A DNA stretch of 59,209 nt from Sphingobacteriales bacterium (GTDB lineage Bacteria > Bacteroidota > Bacteroidia > Chitinophagales > Chitinophagaceae): assembly GCA_016185185.1 (NCBI GenBank), contig JACPOD010000016.1, positions 1-59,209 on the forward strand. The letters run 5' to 3'. The position numbers and the translations under genes are program-made. Shown one piece after another: positions 51,101 to 59,209 of this stretch. The first letter of the stretch is position 1. Each line of letters starts with the position of its first letter. Below the pieces are notes generated by a model. The model was not told the origin of the DNA, made no database searches, and worked only from the letters and a program-made list of their open reading frames with translations.

Positions 51101-51716
51101 TGATTTCATCTGAAATAATATCCACTTCATTTAATTCGTGCGAAGTGCGGAAACCATCAAACACATTTAAAAAAGGAATACTGGATTTTAAAGTCGAGGC
51201 CGTTGCAATCATCGCCATATCATGTGCCTGTTGCGGACTGTTACCAAACAACTGCGCAAAACCCGTTGAACGAACAGCCATCACATCACTATGATCACCA
51301 AAAATAGACAACGCATGTGTAGCAAGCGACCTTGCTGCAATATGAAAAACCGTAGGCGTTAACTCCCCGGCAATTTTGAACATATTAGGAATCATCAATA
51401 ATAAACCCTGCGAACAGGTAAAGGTAGATGCCAACGCACCACCCTGCAATGCACCATGTATTGCACCGGCAGCGCCGGCTTCACTCTGCATTTCAATAAC
51501 CTTAGGCACTTCGCCAAAAATATTTTCTTTTAAATCGCTGCTCCATTCATCGGCAAACTCACCCATGGGCGAAGAAGGCGTGATGGGATAAATGGCGCAT
51601 ACCTCGCTTGTTTTATAAGCAATATGCACCGCAGCCTGGTTACCATCCATTACTTCGAGGGAATGGCTTTTTTGTGCTGGGACAGTTGCTACATCCTTTT
51701 CAATAGCGGTTTCCAT
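48144..51716 (-). CDS. nifJ: Pyruvate:ferredoxin (flavodoxin) oxidoreductase
   Basis: A single-chain PFOR of about 1190 residues that converts pyruvate and CoA to acetyl-CoA, CO2 and reduced ferredoxin. It shows the N-terminal IYPITPSSPMGEFADEW, the 2x4Fe-4S insert (CSQCGKCYFVCPH and CTGCNLCVEVCP), and the TPP domain with CSGCGETPYLKL, NATGCSSIFGG and GDGWAYDIG. The conserved proximal cluster Cys pair is within CSGCGETP. The start is taken at METAIEKD (51716); an ATG 33 nt upstream is also possible. It is a single-gene unit. It is O2-sensitive in many species, which suggests a facultative or anaerobic lifestyle. Confidence 0.95.
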   Translation of the reverse strand: METAIEKDVATVPAQKSHSLEVMDGNQAAVHIAYKTSEVCAIYPITPSSPMGEFADEWSSDLKENIFGEVPKVIEMQSEAGAAGAIHGALQGGALASTFTCSQGLLLMIPNMFKIAGELTPTVFHIAARSLATHALSIFGDHSDVMAVRSTGFAQLFGNSPQQAHDMAMIATASTLKSSIPFLNVFDGFRTSHELNEVDIISDEIIKQMIDMEAVARHRHRALNPENPFIRGTAQNPDVFFQSREACNQYHWNVPAIVEEMMNKFEALTGRSYKLFGYYGDTNAERIIIIMGSGAGAVQETVDYLNKQGEKVGVLEVHLYRPFSLKHFMEALPASVSKIAVLDRCKEPNAIGEPLYMDVINALNESDENRKAKVIGGRYGLSSKEFTPGMVKAIFDELKKEQPKNHFTIGIEDDVTHTSLKYDKLFSLEDQHLFRGLFFGLGADGTVSANKNTIKIIGEETDDYVQGYFVYDSKKSGSLTVSHLRFSHKPIRSTYLINSANFVACHHFNYLEKYDILKDVQHEATFLLNAPFATEEVWNHLPKKIQEEIVHKQLKLYVINASKVAKETGMGSRINSILQTCFFAISNVMPKDEAIEYIKKAIRKSYGRKGEEVVQKNFVAVDKTLENLSLVDYTGYSIGTKEIEPAVSKNAPDFVQMVLGKIIAGEGDELPVSAFPADGTYPSATTKYEKRNIAEQVPVWDADLCSQCGKCYFVCPHAAIRPKVYSNDLLKDAPSFFKHVAPVGKEFFKDQESYTLQVAVEDCTGCNLCVEVCPIESKTQPGHKAINMQDVMPLKETEKENWNFFIGLPDIDRTRVNRSTVKGSQLLEPLFEFSGACSGCGETPYLKLLTQLFGDRMIVANATGCSSIFGGNLPSTPWAKNDEGLGPAWANSLFEDNAEFGLGLKLATDKKREYAISLLKSLKDDVGNELVDAILTNVEATEAEVITQRKNVNQLKSIIKNIDKPSAKLLSQVAGFLEHKSVWIVGGDGWAYDIGFSGLDHVLSTGENINILVLDTEVYSNTGGQKSKSSPLGASAKFSVKGKTTGKKDLAMQAIAHGNAFVAEIAMGANDVHALKTILEAEAYPGPSIIIAYSHCIAHGYDMCHGLDQQELAVKSGYWPLFRFNPLKEQGQRFVLDSKDPSVPLDEFMYHENRFTVIKNTAPEKAHEFLDLANEGIKHRWEKINALKSL

Positions 51717-51832
51717 AATCAAATTTTTGGTTGGTTGAAAACTGTTCATTTCAGGGAACTAAATTATATGCTTGCTAAAAGGGAGCGGCTGACACTTGTC
51801 AAGGCCCGGTATGATAATTACCGGTTAAAACG

Positions 51833-51857
51833 GTCGGGACGCTTTAAGCGGCCTGAA
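51833..51857. repeat. Second copy of the GTCGGGACGC repeat
   Basis: GTCGGGACGCTTTAAGCGGC continues CTGAA; 24 of 25 bases match 10434-10458. This copy lacks the pairing right arm and contains a self-complementary centre (GCTTTAAGC). Confidence 0.7.
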
Positions 51858-51975
51858 CGATCATGATTAATGATTTTGAATAGAAGATTATGTCACCAGC
51901 AATGGAAGCTTTGGGCATCGCCGGTTGTGTCACTCACTTGTACGTTTGGTTTCCATGGCAACTTCTTAAATTATG

Positions 51976-52053
51976 CTGTCACACTGAGCCTGTCGAAGTG
52001 TTGCTCATCATTTGTGCATTGCTCATCAGAGCTTCGACAAGCTCAGCCTGACA
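51976..52053. repeat. Inverted repeat of the CTTCGACAAGCTCAG class
   Basis: The left arm CTGTCACACTGAGCCTGTCGAAG pairs with the right arm CTTCGACAAGCTCAGCCTGACA (positions 52032-52053), loop about 33 nt. The arms match those of the element at 15769-15901. Confidence 0.75.
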
Positions 52054-52083
52054 TACAAATAGTTTTAATATTAAATTGCAGCC

Positions 52084-52479
52084 ATGATCGACATAAGCAG
52101 GGAAATACAATTTCAAACAGCCCGGAGCGGCGGCAAAGGCGGACAAAATGTAAACAAGGTGGAAACCATGGTCATCGGTTTCTGGAGTCCCGATGCCTCT
52201 TTATTATTTAATGAAGAAGAAAAACAGCGGCTCAAAGAAAAACTGGTCAATAAAATCAATAGCGATGGATTTTTAGTAGTAAAATCACAGGTACACCGCA
52301 GCCAGTTAAGCAATAAAGAAGAAGTGGTGCGAAAGATGAACGAACTGGTTAAGTATGCACTTACCAAAAAGAAAGCAAGAATTGCTACCAAAACTCCAAA
52401 AGCAGTAAAAGAAAAACGCATTGAAAACAAAAAGAGAAAAGCCGAAGTGAAAGAAGGGAGAAAAAAAATTCGTTTCTAA
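52084..52479 (+). CDS. arfB: Alternative ribosome-rescue factor B (peptidyl-tRNA hydrolase)
   Basis: ArfB/YaeJ frees stalled ribosomes by hydrolysing peptidyl-tRNA. The 131-residue product has the GGQ motif in SGGKGGQNVNKV (residues 15-26) and the basic C-terminal tail (from about residue 95, KKKARIATKTPKAVKEK) that threads into the empty mRNA channel. Length and motifs are normal. Confidence 0.93.
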   Translation: MIDISREIQFQTARSGGKGGQNVNKVETMVIGFWSPDASLLFNEEEKQRLKEKLVNKINSDGFLVVKSQVHRSQLSNKEEVVRKMNELVKYALTKKKARIATKTPKAVKEKRIENKKRKAEVKEGRKKIRF

Positions 52480-52486
52480 AAATTTT

Positions 52487-52577
52487 CTTTGTGACCCTTG
52501 TGTATTCTTTGTGCACTTTGTGGTTTAGAAATGTTTTAACACAAAGGACACTAAGGTTTGCACAAAGAACACAAGTA
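52487..52577. repeat. Imperfect inverted repeat of the CTTTGTG/CACAAAG class after arfB
   Basis: TTCTTTGTG, CTTGTGT, CTTTGTGCAC and CTTTGTGG on the left pair with CACAAAG, ACACTAAGG, TTTGCACAAAG and AACACAAG on the right. It has no coding potential and may act as a terminator between convergent genes. Confidence 0.7.
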
Positions 52578-52635
52578 AAAAAAGAAAGCTATCCCAGTTT
52601 AAACAGGATAGGTTTTAAAATCAAGTGGTTTAATA

Positions 52636-53265
52636 TTATCCTTTACGTTTAGCTTTTAAAGTTTCCAGTACCTTCTTCTGGTTCTCAATTTCTTTCTGCT
52701 GATTTTCCTGGTCTTTCTTATTGTCAGCAATATCGTCCTGTAGTTTCTTTAATTTTTTCTCTAAACTTTTTTGATCATCCTGCAGGTTATCATATTTCTT
52801 CTCCGCTTTTTTAACCGTTTCTTCCTGGTCAGCAATCTGTACTTCTAAATGATAGGCTTCAATATCGGGCTGCATCTTATTGAGCTGTGTTTTCAAATAG
52901 TCAATATCGCTGCCTTCTCCGGTTTTAGCCATGTCTATATTGGCGCCTTGTCCGAATAAATAAACCACACTCTCATCTTTTTCCTTACGGCTCTTCCGTT
53001 CTACCCTCAGTAAATAATCCATCTCCTTACCGGTTGAATCTCTTACTCCCTTAAAAACAATAAACCCTTTGCTTTCTTTACCGGAGTAACCCATCCGCTT
53101 CATCTTATCTTTTATCGCATCTTCCACCACACCCGGCGGGTAAGGTAATTCCAATACAGCAGTAGCCTGTTTGTTTTTTTGATAATCAACGGTGCCTTCA
53201 TACGATTGGGCAAAACTGAACCGGCTGATGATAAGCATAGCAGCCAGGAGTATAATTTTTCTCAT
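52636..53265 (-). CDS. Secreted coiled-coil protein, function unknown
   Basis: A 209-residue protein with a signal peptide (MRKIILLAAMLIISRFSFAQ), a small N-terminal domain (residues 20-115, with VDYQKNKQATAVLELPYPPG and KGFIVFKGVRDSTGKEMDYL) and a long charged coiled coil from about 145 to 207. It is likely periplasmic. I recognise no named family. It is divergent from the flippase gene by 113 bp. Confidence 0.75.
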   Translation of the reverse strand: MRKIILLAAMLIISRFSFAQSYEGTVDYQKNKQATAVLELPYPPGVVEDAIKDKMKRMGYSGKESKGFIVFKGVRDSTGKEMDYLLRVERKSRKEKDESVVYLFGQGANIDMAKTGEGSDIDYLKTQLNKMQPDIEAYHLEVQIADQEETVKKAEKKYDNLQDDQKSLEKKLKKLQDDIADNKKDQENQQKEIENQKKVLETLKAKRKG

Positions 53266-53378
53266 AACAACTTTTTTTTACAGGTGTAAGATACGATATT
53301 AGGCTTTTTGGTTGCAAGCAGGTTTAAACTGGCGTATCATTTGCAAACATTATTTTTACAAAAAAATTACTAACCCCT

Positions 53379-54878
53379 TTGAGCAGTATCAAGAAATTAG
53401 CCGGGCAAACAGTTTGGTATGGCGCCAGCTCTATTGCTGCCCGTTTTTTAAACTACCTGCTCACCCCTTATTTAACGGCCAAGCTTACAGACTCCAGTTA
53501 TGGTGAAATGAGTCTTGTTTTTGCAGCTATTCCTTTCTTAAATGTGATTTTTACTTACGGAATGGAAACTGCTTATTTCCGTTATGTGCACAAGGATGAG
53601 TTTAAAAAAGATATTTATAATACCTCTGTTGTTTCCATTATCTGCAGTACCATTTTTTTAACAGGGCTTCTTTTATTTTTTAATTCGTCCATTGCAAACT
53701 TTATCCGTATAAAAGAACACCCGGAATTTATTACCTGGAGTGCATTTATCATTGCGTTCGATACCTTGTCAGTACTGCCATTTGCCAAATTAAGACAAGA
53801 GGGAAGACCGGTTAAATTCGCCGTCATAAAGATCACCGGAATCCTGGTTAATATCTCTTTTACTTATTTCTTCCTTTCTGTTTGTCCTAAAGTTTACGCC
53901 AGCAACCCAGATAGCCCGTTATTGATTTTTTATAAACCCGGTACGGGTGTGGGTTATGTAATACTGGCAATACTTGTCCAGTCGGTTATTACGCTTATAT
54001 TATTATCAAAGGAGTTATTTCAGTTCCGGTGGCAGTTTAATAAATTGTTATGGAAACAAATGATGATCTATTCCTTGCCGCTGATTGTTGCTGGTTTTGG
54101 CGGAATGATCAACGAAACATTTGATCGTATCATGCTGGGCTGGTGGGCTCCTGTACAAAATGTGGAGGCAGCAAGAGCAGAAGTAGGGATTTACAGTGCC
54201 TGTTATAAACTTTCTATTTTGATTTCGCTTTTCATACAAGCTTTCCGTATGGGGGCTGAGCCATTCTTTTTTAAACAGGCTGAAGGACAAAACCCGGAGA
54301 AAGTATATGCCCGGGTAATGAAATTTTTTGTGATCACTATTACAGTAATGTTTTTAGTAGTGGCACTTTATTTAGACATCTGGAAAGAATTCATACGCAA
54401 TCCAAAAATGTGGACAGGGTTGAAAGTGGTACCTATTCTTTTACTGGCCAATATGTTTCTGGGTATCTATTATAATCTTGCCATCTGGTATAAACTTACC
54501 AATAAAACAATGGCCGGTGCCTGGATTACTATTACCGGAGCAGTAATAACTTTAATCATCAATTATCTTTTCATTCCACACTTCAGTTATATGGCTTCTG
54601 CCTGGGCAACTTTTGCCTGTTATGGAAGTATGATGGTGATCTCCTATGTGTGGGGACAAAAACATTACCGCATTCCTTACGCTACAAAAAAACTCACAGC
54701 TTACATAGTAATTGTTGTGTTACTCTTCTTTATACACAAAGGAATTAATGCTGCAATTGACAGCACCTTATTAAAGTATATCAGCGCTACCCTTTTACTG
54801 GGAGCTTATTGTTTGTTTGTTGTGAGAATAGAAAGAAAAGAATTTCAAAAACTTCCTTTCATTGGAAAGTATATTTAA
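53379..54878 (+). CDS. Wzx-type polysaccharide flippase (MOP superfamily)
   Basis: A 499-residue integral membrane protein with 12-14 helices, beginning KKLAGQTVWYGASSIAARFLNYLLTPYLT, the start typical of Bacteroidota oligosaccharide flippases. It would move lipid-linked sugar units across the inner membrane. The start appears to be TTG, since no ATG lies in frame before a stop upstream. It is not next to glycosyltransferases, so the substrate is unknown. Confidence 0.85.
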   Translation: MSSIKKLAGQTVWYGASSIAARFLNYLLTPYLTAKLTDSSYGEMSLVFAAIPFLNVIFTYGMETAYFRYVHKDEFKKDIYNTSVVSIICSTIFLTGLLLFFNSSIANFIRIKEHPEFITWSAFIIAFDTLSVLPFAKLRQEGRPVKFAVIKITGILVNISFTYFFLSVCPKVYASNPDSPLLIFYKPGTGVGYVILAILVQSVITLILLSKELFQFRWQFNKLLWKQMMIYSLPLIVAGFGGMINETFDRIMLGWWAPVQNVEAARAEVGIYSACYKLSILISLFIQAFRMGAEPFFFKQAEGQNPEKVYARVMKFFVITITVMFLVVALYLDIWKEFIRNPKMWTGLKVVPILLLANMFLGIYYNLAIWYKLTNKTMAGAWITITGAVITLIINYLFIPHFSYMASAWATFACYGSMMVISYVWGQKHYRIPYATKKLTAYIVIVVLLFFIHKGINAAIDSTLLKYISATLLLGAYCLFVVRIERKEFQKLPFIGKYI

Positions 54879-54882
54879 CTGT

Positions 54883-55197
54883 TTAATGAAATCCTTCGGC
54901 CATTAATTTTTCTATATCGCTTTCTTCCACCATTACCTTAAACACCCTGCCCGTTGGACAAATACAGGCCTGGCATACTACCAAATCTCCCAGTGTGGAA
55001 CTTAAACTCACCGACAATACTTTTATTTGTTTCGACTCAAAATATATTTTCAGTTTTGTAATGGTTTCTGCATCATTAGCGCCATAACCCCATTTGTCTG
55101 CACACTGCGTTTGACCATATACAAAAGCTTTTTCAGGAGTTTTATCACAGCTTCCCAAAAACAATAGTAATAATAAGATTATACTTAGCCTTTTCAT
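54883..55197 (-). CDS. Small cysteine-rich lipoprotein
   Basis: A 104-residue protein with a lipoprotein signal (LLLLLFLGSC, lipobox Cys at residue 17). The mature part has ETITKLKIYFESKQIKVLSVSLSS and a cluster VCQACICPTGRVFKVMV with three cysteines that could bind metal or form disulphides. No family name is known to me. The gene is convergent with the flippase gene, 4 bp apart. Confidence 0.72.
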   Translation of the reverse strand: MKRLSIILLLLLFLGSCDKTPEKAFVYGQTQCADKWGYGANDAETITKLKIYFESKQIKVLSVSLSSTLGDLVVCQACICPTGRVFKVMVEESDIEKLMAEGFH

Positions 55198-55241
55198 TTG
55201 CTTTTTTTATATCTGAGTATCACTTTATACAAATCGTTGCA

Positions 55242-55880
55242 TCATCTTAAAAAAGGATTGTGTTTCTTTTCATAACCGATCGTTGTTTGGTCGCCATGGC
55301 CAGAATAAACTATTGTATCATCAGGCAATATAAATAATTGGGTGTGGATGCTGTTGAGCAATGTTTGATGATCACCGCCAGGTAAATCTGTCCGGCCAAT
55401 ACTTTGCCGGAACAGTACATCACCACCTATCACAAATCCCTGTTCGGCACAATAAAAACATACACTGCCAGGAGAATGACCGGGTGCAAATAATATTTCC
55501 AGCTTATCATTACCCAGTTCAATCATATCTCCTTCTTTTAAGTAAACCAGGTTGCCGACATAATTATCAAAAGGCAGGTTCCACATCAAACCCGAAGTGG
55601 GCGCATATTCCAGTAACTTTTTTTCTTTTTCATGTATATGCAAAACCAGCCCGTAAGCATCCGCTATAAATTTATTTCCAAAAACATGGTCCAGGTGACA
55701 GTGGGTATTGAGCAGCATTTTAGGAGTCAACCTGCTCTTGTTGATAAAATCCAGCAGCAGTTCTTTTTCTTCAGCATAATAACAACCGGGATCTATAACA
55801 ATACAGCTCGCCGTTTCGTTATAAAGGAGATAGGTATTTTCCTGCACCGGGCTGAAGATAAAAGACTGAATGTTAAACAT
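55242..55880 (-). CDS. MBL-fold metallohydrolase (glyoxalase II-like)
   Basis: A 212-residue metallo-beta-lactamase fold protein: IDPGCYYAEEKELLLDF, the zinc motif HCHLDHVFG (residues about 60-68), GHSPGSVCFY with His, GGDVLFRQSIGRTDLPGG and a C-terminal GHGDQT. It resembles hydroxyacylglutathione hydrolases (GloB-like). No substrate can be named. It lies 44 bp from the lipoprotein gene and in the same direction, so the two may be co-transcribed. Confidence 0.85.
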   Translation of the reverse strand: MFNIQSFIFSPVQENTYLLYNETASCIVIDPGCYYAEEKELLLDFINKSRLTPKMLLNTHCHLDHVFGNKFIADAYGLVLHIHEKEKKLLEYAPTSGLMWNLPFDNYVGNLVYLKEGDMIELGNDKLEILFAPGHSPGSVCFYCAEQGFVIGGDVLFRQSIGRTDLPGGDHQTLLNSIHTQLFILPDDTIVYSGHGDQTTIGYEKKHNPFLR

Positions 55881-55961
55881 ATTACAACACTTTTTATCCG
55901 TTCGAAATTGATTTTACACATTAGCTCGAAAGGGCTAATTTTAATATCCAATAGGTTTGGT

Positions 55962-58900
55962 ATGGCAAATTATATGATTCAAAGAAGTAAGAAAAATACC
56001 TGGTTCCTTTTTATTTTATTACTGGCGGTTTTCCCTGCTTTTACGGATGCCCAGGTAAACACAGTTGAGTTTGGTAAAAACCGTGTGCAGTATAAGAAAT
56101 TAAAATGGCGGTATTATCAAAGTGAAAATTTCAACGTGTATTTTGCCCAAAACGGTCTGGAACTGGCAAAATTTGTAGTTCAGGTGGCTGAAGATGAATT
56201 GCCCGGACTCGAAAAGTTTGTGGAATATGGGTTGCAGCGCCGTGCCAACCTGATAGTATATAACAGCTATGACGAATACCAGCAATCGAATATTGGGTTG
56301 GGTATTGACTGGCAAAATACCGGAGGCGTAACAAAACTGGTTAACAACAAAGCCATTCTTTATTACACCAGCGATCATGCCTTATTAAAGAAACAAATTA
56401 AGGAAGCAATCGCCAATATCTTAGTACAAAATGTATTGTTTGGTGATGATATTGGAGAATTTGCCAGTAACCAGGCGTTATTAGACCTCCCCAAGTGGAT
56501 GGTAGATGGATATATTGCTTATGCAGGTGAAAACTGGAGTACCGCTTTGGATGACCAGTTAAAATCGGCCCTGCTGGGTAATGATTACAAAACCTTTTAT
56601 CATTTTGCATATGATAAGCCATTGCTGGCCGGTCATGCTTTTTGGAATTATATTGAAGAACGGTATAAAAAAGAAAATGTTACCTACCTGCTTTACCTCT
56701 CCCGTATTTATAAAAATGTAAACCGTGCCTGCGAACAGATTTGCAAAAAGAAATTTAAAGCCGTGCTGGCTGATTTTATGCAGGTAACACAAAAAAAATA
56801 TTACGATGATATCCGCGGACGCAAAAATGCCCCCAAAGGAAAATTATCGGTACTGAAAGAGATCAGCAGCAATACCGATTACTACCGTTTTGAAGCCAAT
56901 CCGCAACCTAAAAGTTTTTCTTATGCACTGGTTGAATTTAAAAAAGGTATTCAAAGAGTGGTATTAGTTGAAAATTTTACGGACAGGAAAGTGCTCTGGA
57001 AAAATGGTGTACGCAACCTCGAACAGGATATTAATCCAAATTTTCCCATACTCGCCTGGGATCCTAAAGGCACAAGACTGGCCGTTGTGACAGTTGAAGA
57101 AGGTAAGATCAATTTTTTTGTATATGATTTACTGAGAAGATTAAAAGTTGACAAACAAGTGTTGAGTGATAAGTTTGACCAGATACAGGATATGAAATAC
57201 ATGCTGGATTTTAACTCCCTAATATTCAGTGGGGTTAAAAACGGGCACTCCGATATTTATGTTTATAAAATAAAAGAGCAAAAATTAGAGCAGATCACCA
57301 ATGATGTTTATGATGACATCGATCCAAGCTTTGCTGCATTTCCCGGCAAGAGTGGTATTTTATATTCTTCCAACCGCCCCGCTCCCGATGCCATAAGTGC
57401 AGATACCGTTTTACCTTCTAAAAACCGTTACAATATTTATTTGGTTGACAACTGGAATAAAACTGAGTTTAAACAATTATCAAAGCTCACCAATTTAAAA
57501 ATGGGTGATGCCCGTTATCCCTCACAATACAATCAAAATCACTTTACGTTTGTAGCGGATGAAAATGGTGTAGGTAACCGCTATGCAGGTTTCTTTCGCT
57601 CCCAAAGAGCTGGCATCGATACGGTAGTGATGATTGGGGATGAAGTATTGCGTAACCCCGAACCACTTGAACTGGACTCTACTTTAAAAGCATGGAATAA
57701 AGAAGAACCAGATTCTGTTGGTTATTTTTCTATAACTGTTGACTCTACTTATACCTTTCCTATTTCCAATTATCAAAGCAGTCTGCTTGAATCAAGGATC
57801 TCCGGAGATAACGGGCAGGTTACTGAAGTTACCCGGCAGGGAGATTATAAATTTTTGTACAAACTGAAAGTAGATGAACAATTACTTCGTAAACGCAACG
57901 TAAATCCCAGACCTACAGAATATGTAAAACGTTTGATCAAAGCAGAACGATTGGCCAAAGGTGATGTGATTGAACAGGTAAAACAAACAACCGATTCTTC
58001 GGGGAATAAAAAAGATTTTTTCCAGAGCGAATTTGCAGATGAAAAACCTGATAGTACCACTGCCAGTATTAAATTAAAAGAAGCGGAGGAATTAAGTGCA
58101 GAAGCGAATCCTTTAAAGAAATCGAAGTTATTTCCTTACATAAAAAAATTCTCTGCAGATTATGCCGTAGTTGGATTTAATAATAATGTACTGGTTAACC
58201 GCTACCAGGCCTACCAAAATGGTATCGGTCCTATAAAACTGGCTAATAATAACGCTTTAAATGGAATGCTCAGGGTGGGTATTGCTGATGTGATGGAGGA
58301 TTATAAATTCATTGGCGCCATAAGACCTTCGCCCGATTTAAAGGACAATGAAGTAGTGTTTAGTTTTATAAACCTTAAAAAGCGATTTGACTGGGGGCTT
58401 ACTTATTACAGGGGAACGTCTACCAACCGGTACATTTCGTATACACCAGGTGTATTCCCAATACCCGGAATTGATCTGCCGGCACCACTGATAAAAAGCA
58501 TTTCCAATATTTATCAGCTTAATATTACCTATCCATTTAATAAAGTACAGAGTCTCCGTTATGTTGGCGGATTACGGCAAGACCGCCTGGTTGTAAAATC
58601 AGAAGATATAGACAGCCGTACTTTAACAGAACCCGACACAGTGACCCGATTTATTACGAACCGTTTGGAATTTGTACATGATAATACATTAAGTACTGCA
58701 CTTAACATTTGGAAAGGATTGCGTGTTAAGGCTTATATGGATTTGAATCTTCAACTGGGGTTAAAAGATCAAATTACCTATAACTTTGGAGTAGATGCAA
58801 GGCATTATCTCCAGATCTACCGCAATTTCATTTGGGCTGTAAGGGGTGCTGCTGATATTTCCTGGGGCACCAAAAAAATAATTTATTACTTAGGCGGAAC

Positions 58901-59209
58901 AGATGGATGGCTAATGTTTGGTGATAACGGTACTCCTGGTAATGAAAAATATTTCAATAGTGCCAATCGCCCCGATCCCGACCAGAGTTATGCATATCAA
59001 TCCCTGGCAATTAACCTCAGAGGGTTTAAACAAAATGTAGCCAATGGAAATAATGCTGTTGTTATTAACAGTGAATTGAGATTGCCGGTATTTGCCACAT
59101 TCATCAATCGTCCAATTAACAATGCTTTTTTAAGAAACTTCCAGTTAATACAATTTTTTGATATGGGTACTACCTGGAATGGCCAGTACAAAGGCATTAA
59201 AAGGCCATC
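55962..59209 (+). CDS. Large surface protein: gluzincin-like N-domain, TolB-like propeller, beta-barrel (partial)
   Basis: The frame is open from an ATG at 55962 to the window end, so the protein exceeds 1080 residues. A signal peptide (NTWFLFILLLAVFPAFTDAQ, residues 12-31) precedes a domain with WRYYQSENFNVYFAQNGLEL, typical of peptidase-MA-like surface proteins. A PD40/TolB-like beta-propeller follows (PNFPILAWDPKGTRLAVV, NSLIFSGVKNGHSDIYVY, then YDDIDPSFAAFPG). The C-terminal region ends in antiparallel strands of an outer-membrane barrel (QLIQFFDMGTTWNGQYKG at the edge). Related Bacteroidota proteins are annotated as TolB-like, with unproven function. The catalytic HExxH is not seen where expected (IKEAIANILVQN), so the domain is probably inactive. 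Confidence 0.72.
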   Translation, partial: MANYMIQRSKKNTWFLFILLLAVFPAFTDAQVNTVEFGKNRVQYKKLKWRYYQSENFNVYFAQNGLELAKFVVQVAEDELPGLEKFVEYGLQRRANLIVYNSYDEYQQSNIGLGIDWQNTGGVTKLVNNKAILYYTSDHALLKKQIKEAIANILVQNVLFGDDIGEFASNQALLDLPKWMVDGYIAYAGENWSTALDDQLKSALLGNDYKTFYHFAYDKPLLAGHAFWNYIEERYKKENVTYLLYLSRIYKNVNRACEQICKKKFKAVLADFMQVTQKKYYDDIRGRKNAPKGKLSVLKEISSNTDYYRFEANPQPKSFSYALVEFKKGIQRVVLVENFTDRKVLWKNGVRNLEQDINPNFPILAWDPKGTRLAVVTVEEGKINFFVYDLLRRLKVDKQVLSDKFDQIQDMKYMLDFNSLIFSGVKNGHSDIYVYKIKEQKLEQITNDVYDDIDPSFAAFPGKSGILYSSNRPAPDAISADTVLPSKNRYNIYLVDNWNKTEFKQLSKLTNLKMGDARYPSQYNQNHFTFVADENGVGNRYAGFFRSQRAGIDTVVMIGDEVLRNPEPLELDSTLKAWNKEEPDSVGYFSITVDSTYTFPISNYQSSLLESRISGDNGQVTEVTRQGDYKFLYKLKVDEQLLRKRNVNPRPTEYVKRLIKAERLAKGDVIEQVKQTTDSSGNKKDFFQSEFADEKPDSTTASIKLKEAEELSAEANPLKKSKLFPYIKKFSADYAVVGFNNNVLVNRYQAYQNGIGPIKLANNNALNGMLRVGIADVMEDYKFIGAIRPSPDLKDNEVVFSFINLKKRFDWGLTYYRGTSTNRYISYTPGVFPIPGIDLPAPLIKSISNIYQLNITYPFNKVQSLRYVGGLRQDRLVVKSEDIDSRTLTEPDTVTRFITNRLEFVHDNTLSTALNIWKGLRVKAYMDLNLQLGLKDQITYNFGVDARHYLQIYRNFIWAVRGAADISWGTKKIIYYLGGTDGWLMFGDNGTPGNEKYFNSANRPDPDQSYAYQSLAINLRGFKQNVANGNNAVVINSELRLPVFATFINRPINNAFLRNFQLIQFFDMGTTWNGQYKGIKRP

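Larger units (their letters stand above)
51717..52083. other. 367-bp non-coding, repeat-rich region before arfB
   Basis: It contains the 25-bp GTCGGGACGC repeat (51833-51857) and the GAGC-type inverted repeat (51976-52053). Between them I see no gene. Confidence 0.6.

Noticed and set aside
48144-51716. Link of nifJ to nitrogen fixation
   Set aside because: The gene is a general PFOR, and no other nif gene is nearby.
55969-57202. Leftward frames in the last 3 kb (several of 60-90 residues)
   Set aside because: A continuous forward frame from 55962 to the window end, with signal peptide and domain motifs, covers them all.

Overview
The window comes from an AT-rich Bacteroidota genome, most likely the Chitinophagales/Chitinophagaceae. 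The evidence is gene content (single-chain glycyl-tRNA synthetase, half-size transketolase, DUF3078 and DUF1569 proteins, PFOR), A-rich leaders instead of Shine-Dalgarno sites, -7 boxes of the form TAnnTTTG, and many GC-rich palindromic repeats. No rRNA, tRNA, CRISPR or prophage was seen.

Layout. 1-11.3 kb: housekeeping genes (LolC/E-type permease fragment, transketolase N-half, WecA-like transferase, frr, EamA transporter, mscL, DUF3078, scpA, glyS, secreted aminopeptidase P, MazG-like, dtd). 11.4-22.0 kb: respiratory complex I in the order nuoA-B-C-D-H-I-J-K-L-M-N, without nuoE, F and G. nuoD has an internal deletion plus frameshift, nuoJ has lost its N-terminus and nuoK has a one-base frameshift. 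Almost every junction carries a palindromic element, and four subunits (NuoB, NuoD, NuoL, NuoM) contain in-frame peptides encoded by such elements. 22.0-26.0 kb: two small genes, then tryptophanase and tyrosine phenol-lyase in tandem.

26.0-47.2 kb: a nitric-oxide island bounded by two Rrf2 regulators with Cys triads. It holds a leftward operon (RIC/ScdA fused to DUF2249, lipoprotein, DUF1858-DUF2249 protein, NnrS-like membrane protein, DUF59 protein, Rrf2). Next come a 610-residue nitronate-monooxygenase-like protein and a five-gene overlapping operon (DGC protein, thioesterase, U32 peptidase, ferredoxin, PNPOx-like). The core is a qNor-type protein with the substitutions expected of a nitric oxide dismutase (N540 for the third FeB His, Q561 for the catalytic Glu), transcribed divergently from a NorC/NorB-like pair. 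A 6-pyruvoyl-tetrahydropterin synthase homologue, an FNR-type regulator and a CuA-type haem-copper NO reductase set (subunit II, subunit I, SCO/SenC) follow. The set ends with a cytochrome b-ferredoxin-MvhD fusion. A 22-bp palindrome (TTAAGGA-N8-TCCTTAA) lies upstream of the dismutase/norC pair and of the 610-residue gene, which suggests common control. No palindromic repeat was found inside the island, so it may have a different history from its flanks.

47.4-59.2 kb: VapBC, PFOR (nifJ), repeat-rich spacer, arfB, a coiled-coil secreted protein, a flippase, a lipoprotein, an MBL-fold hydrolase, and a large surface beta-barrel protein that runs off the end.

How the parts may work together (inference): the island would dispose of NO by dismutation to N2 and O2 and by reduction to N2O, with RIC repairing iron-sulfur damage and Rrf2/FNR proteins sensing NO or redox state. 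The fused cytochrome b protein may feed electrons to the CuA-type reductase. PFOR would supply reduced ferredoxin, which is notable beside a complex I locus with no NADH-input module.
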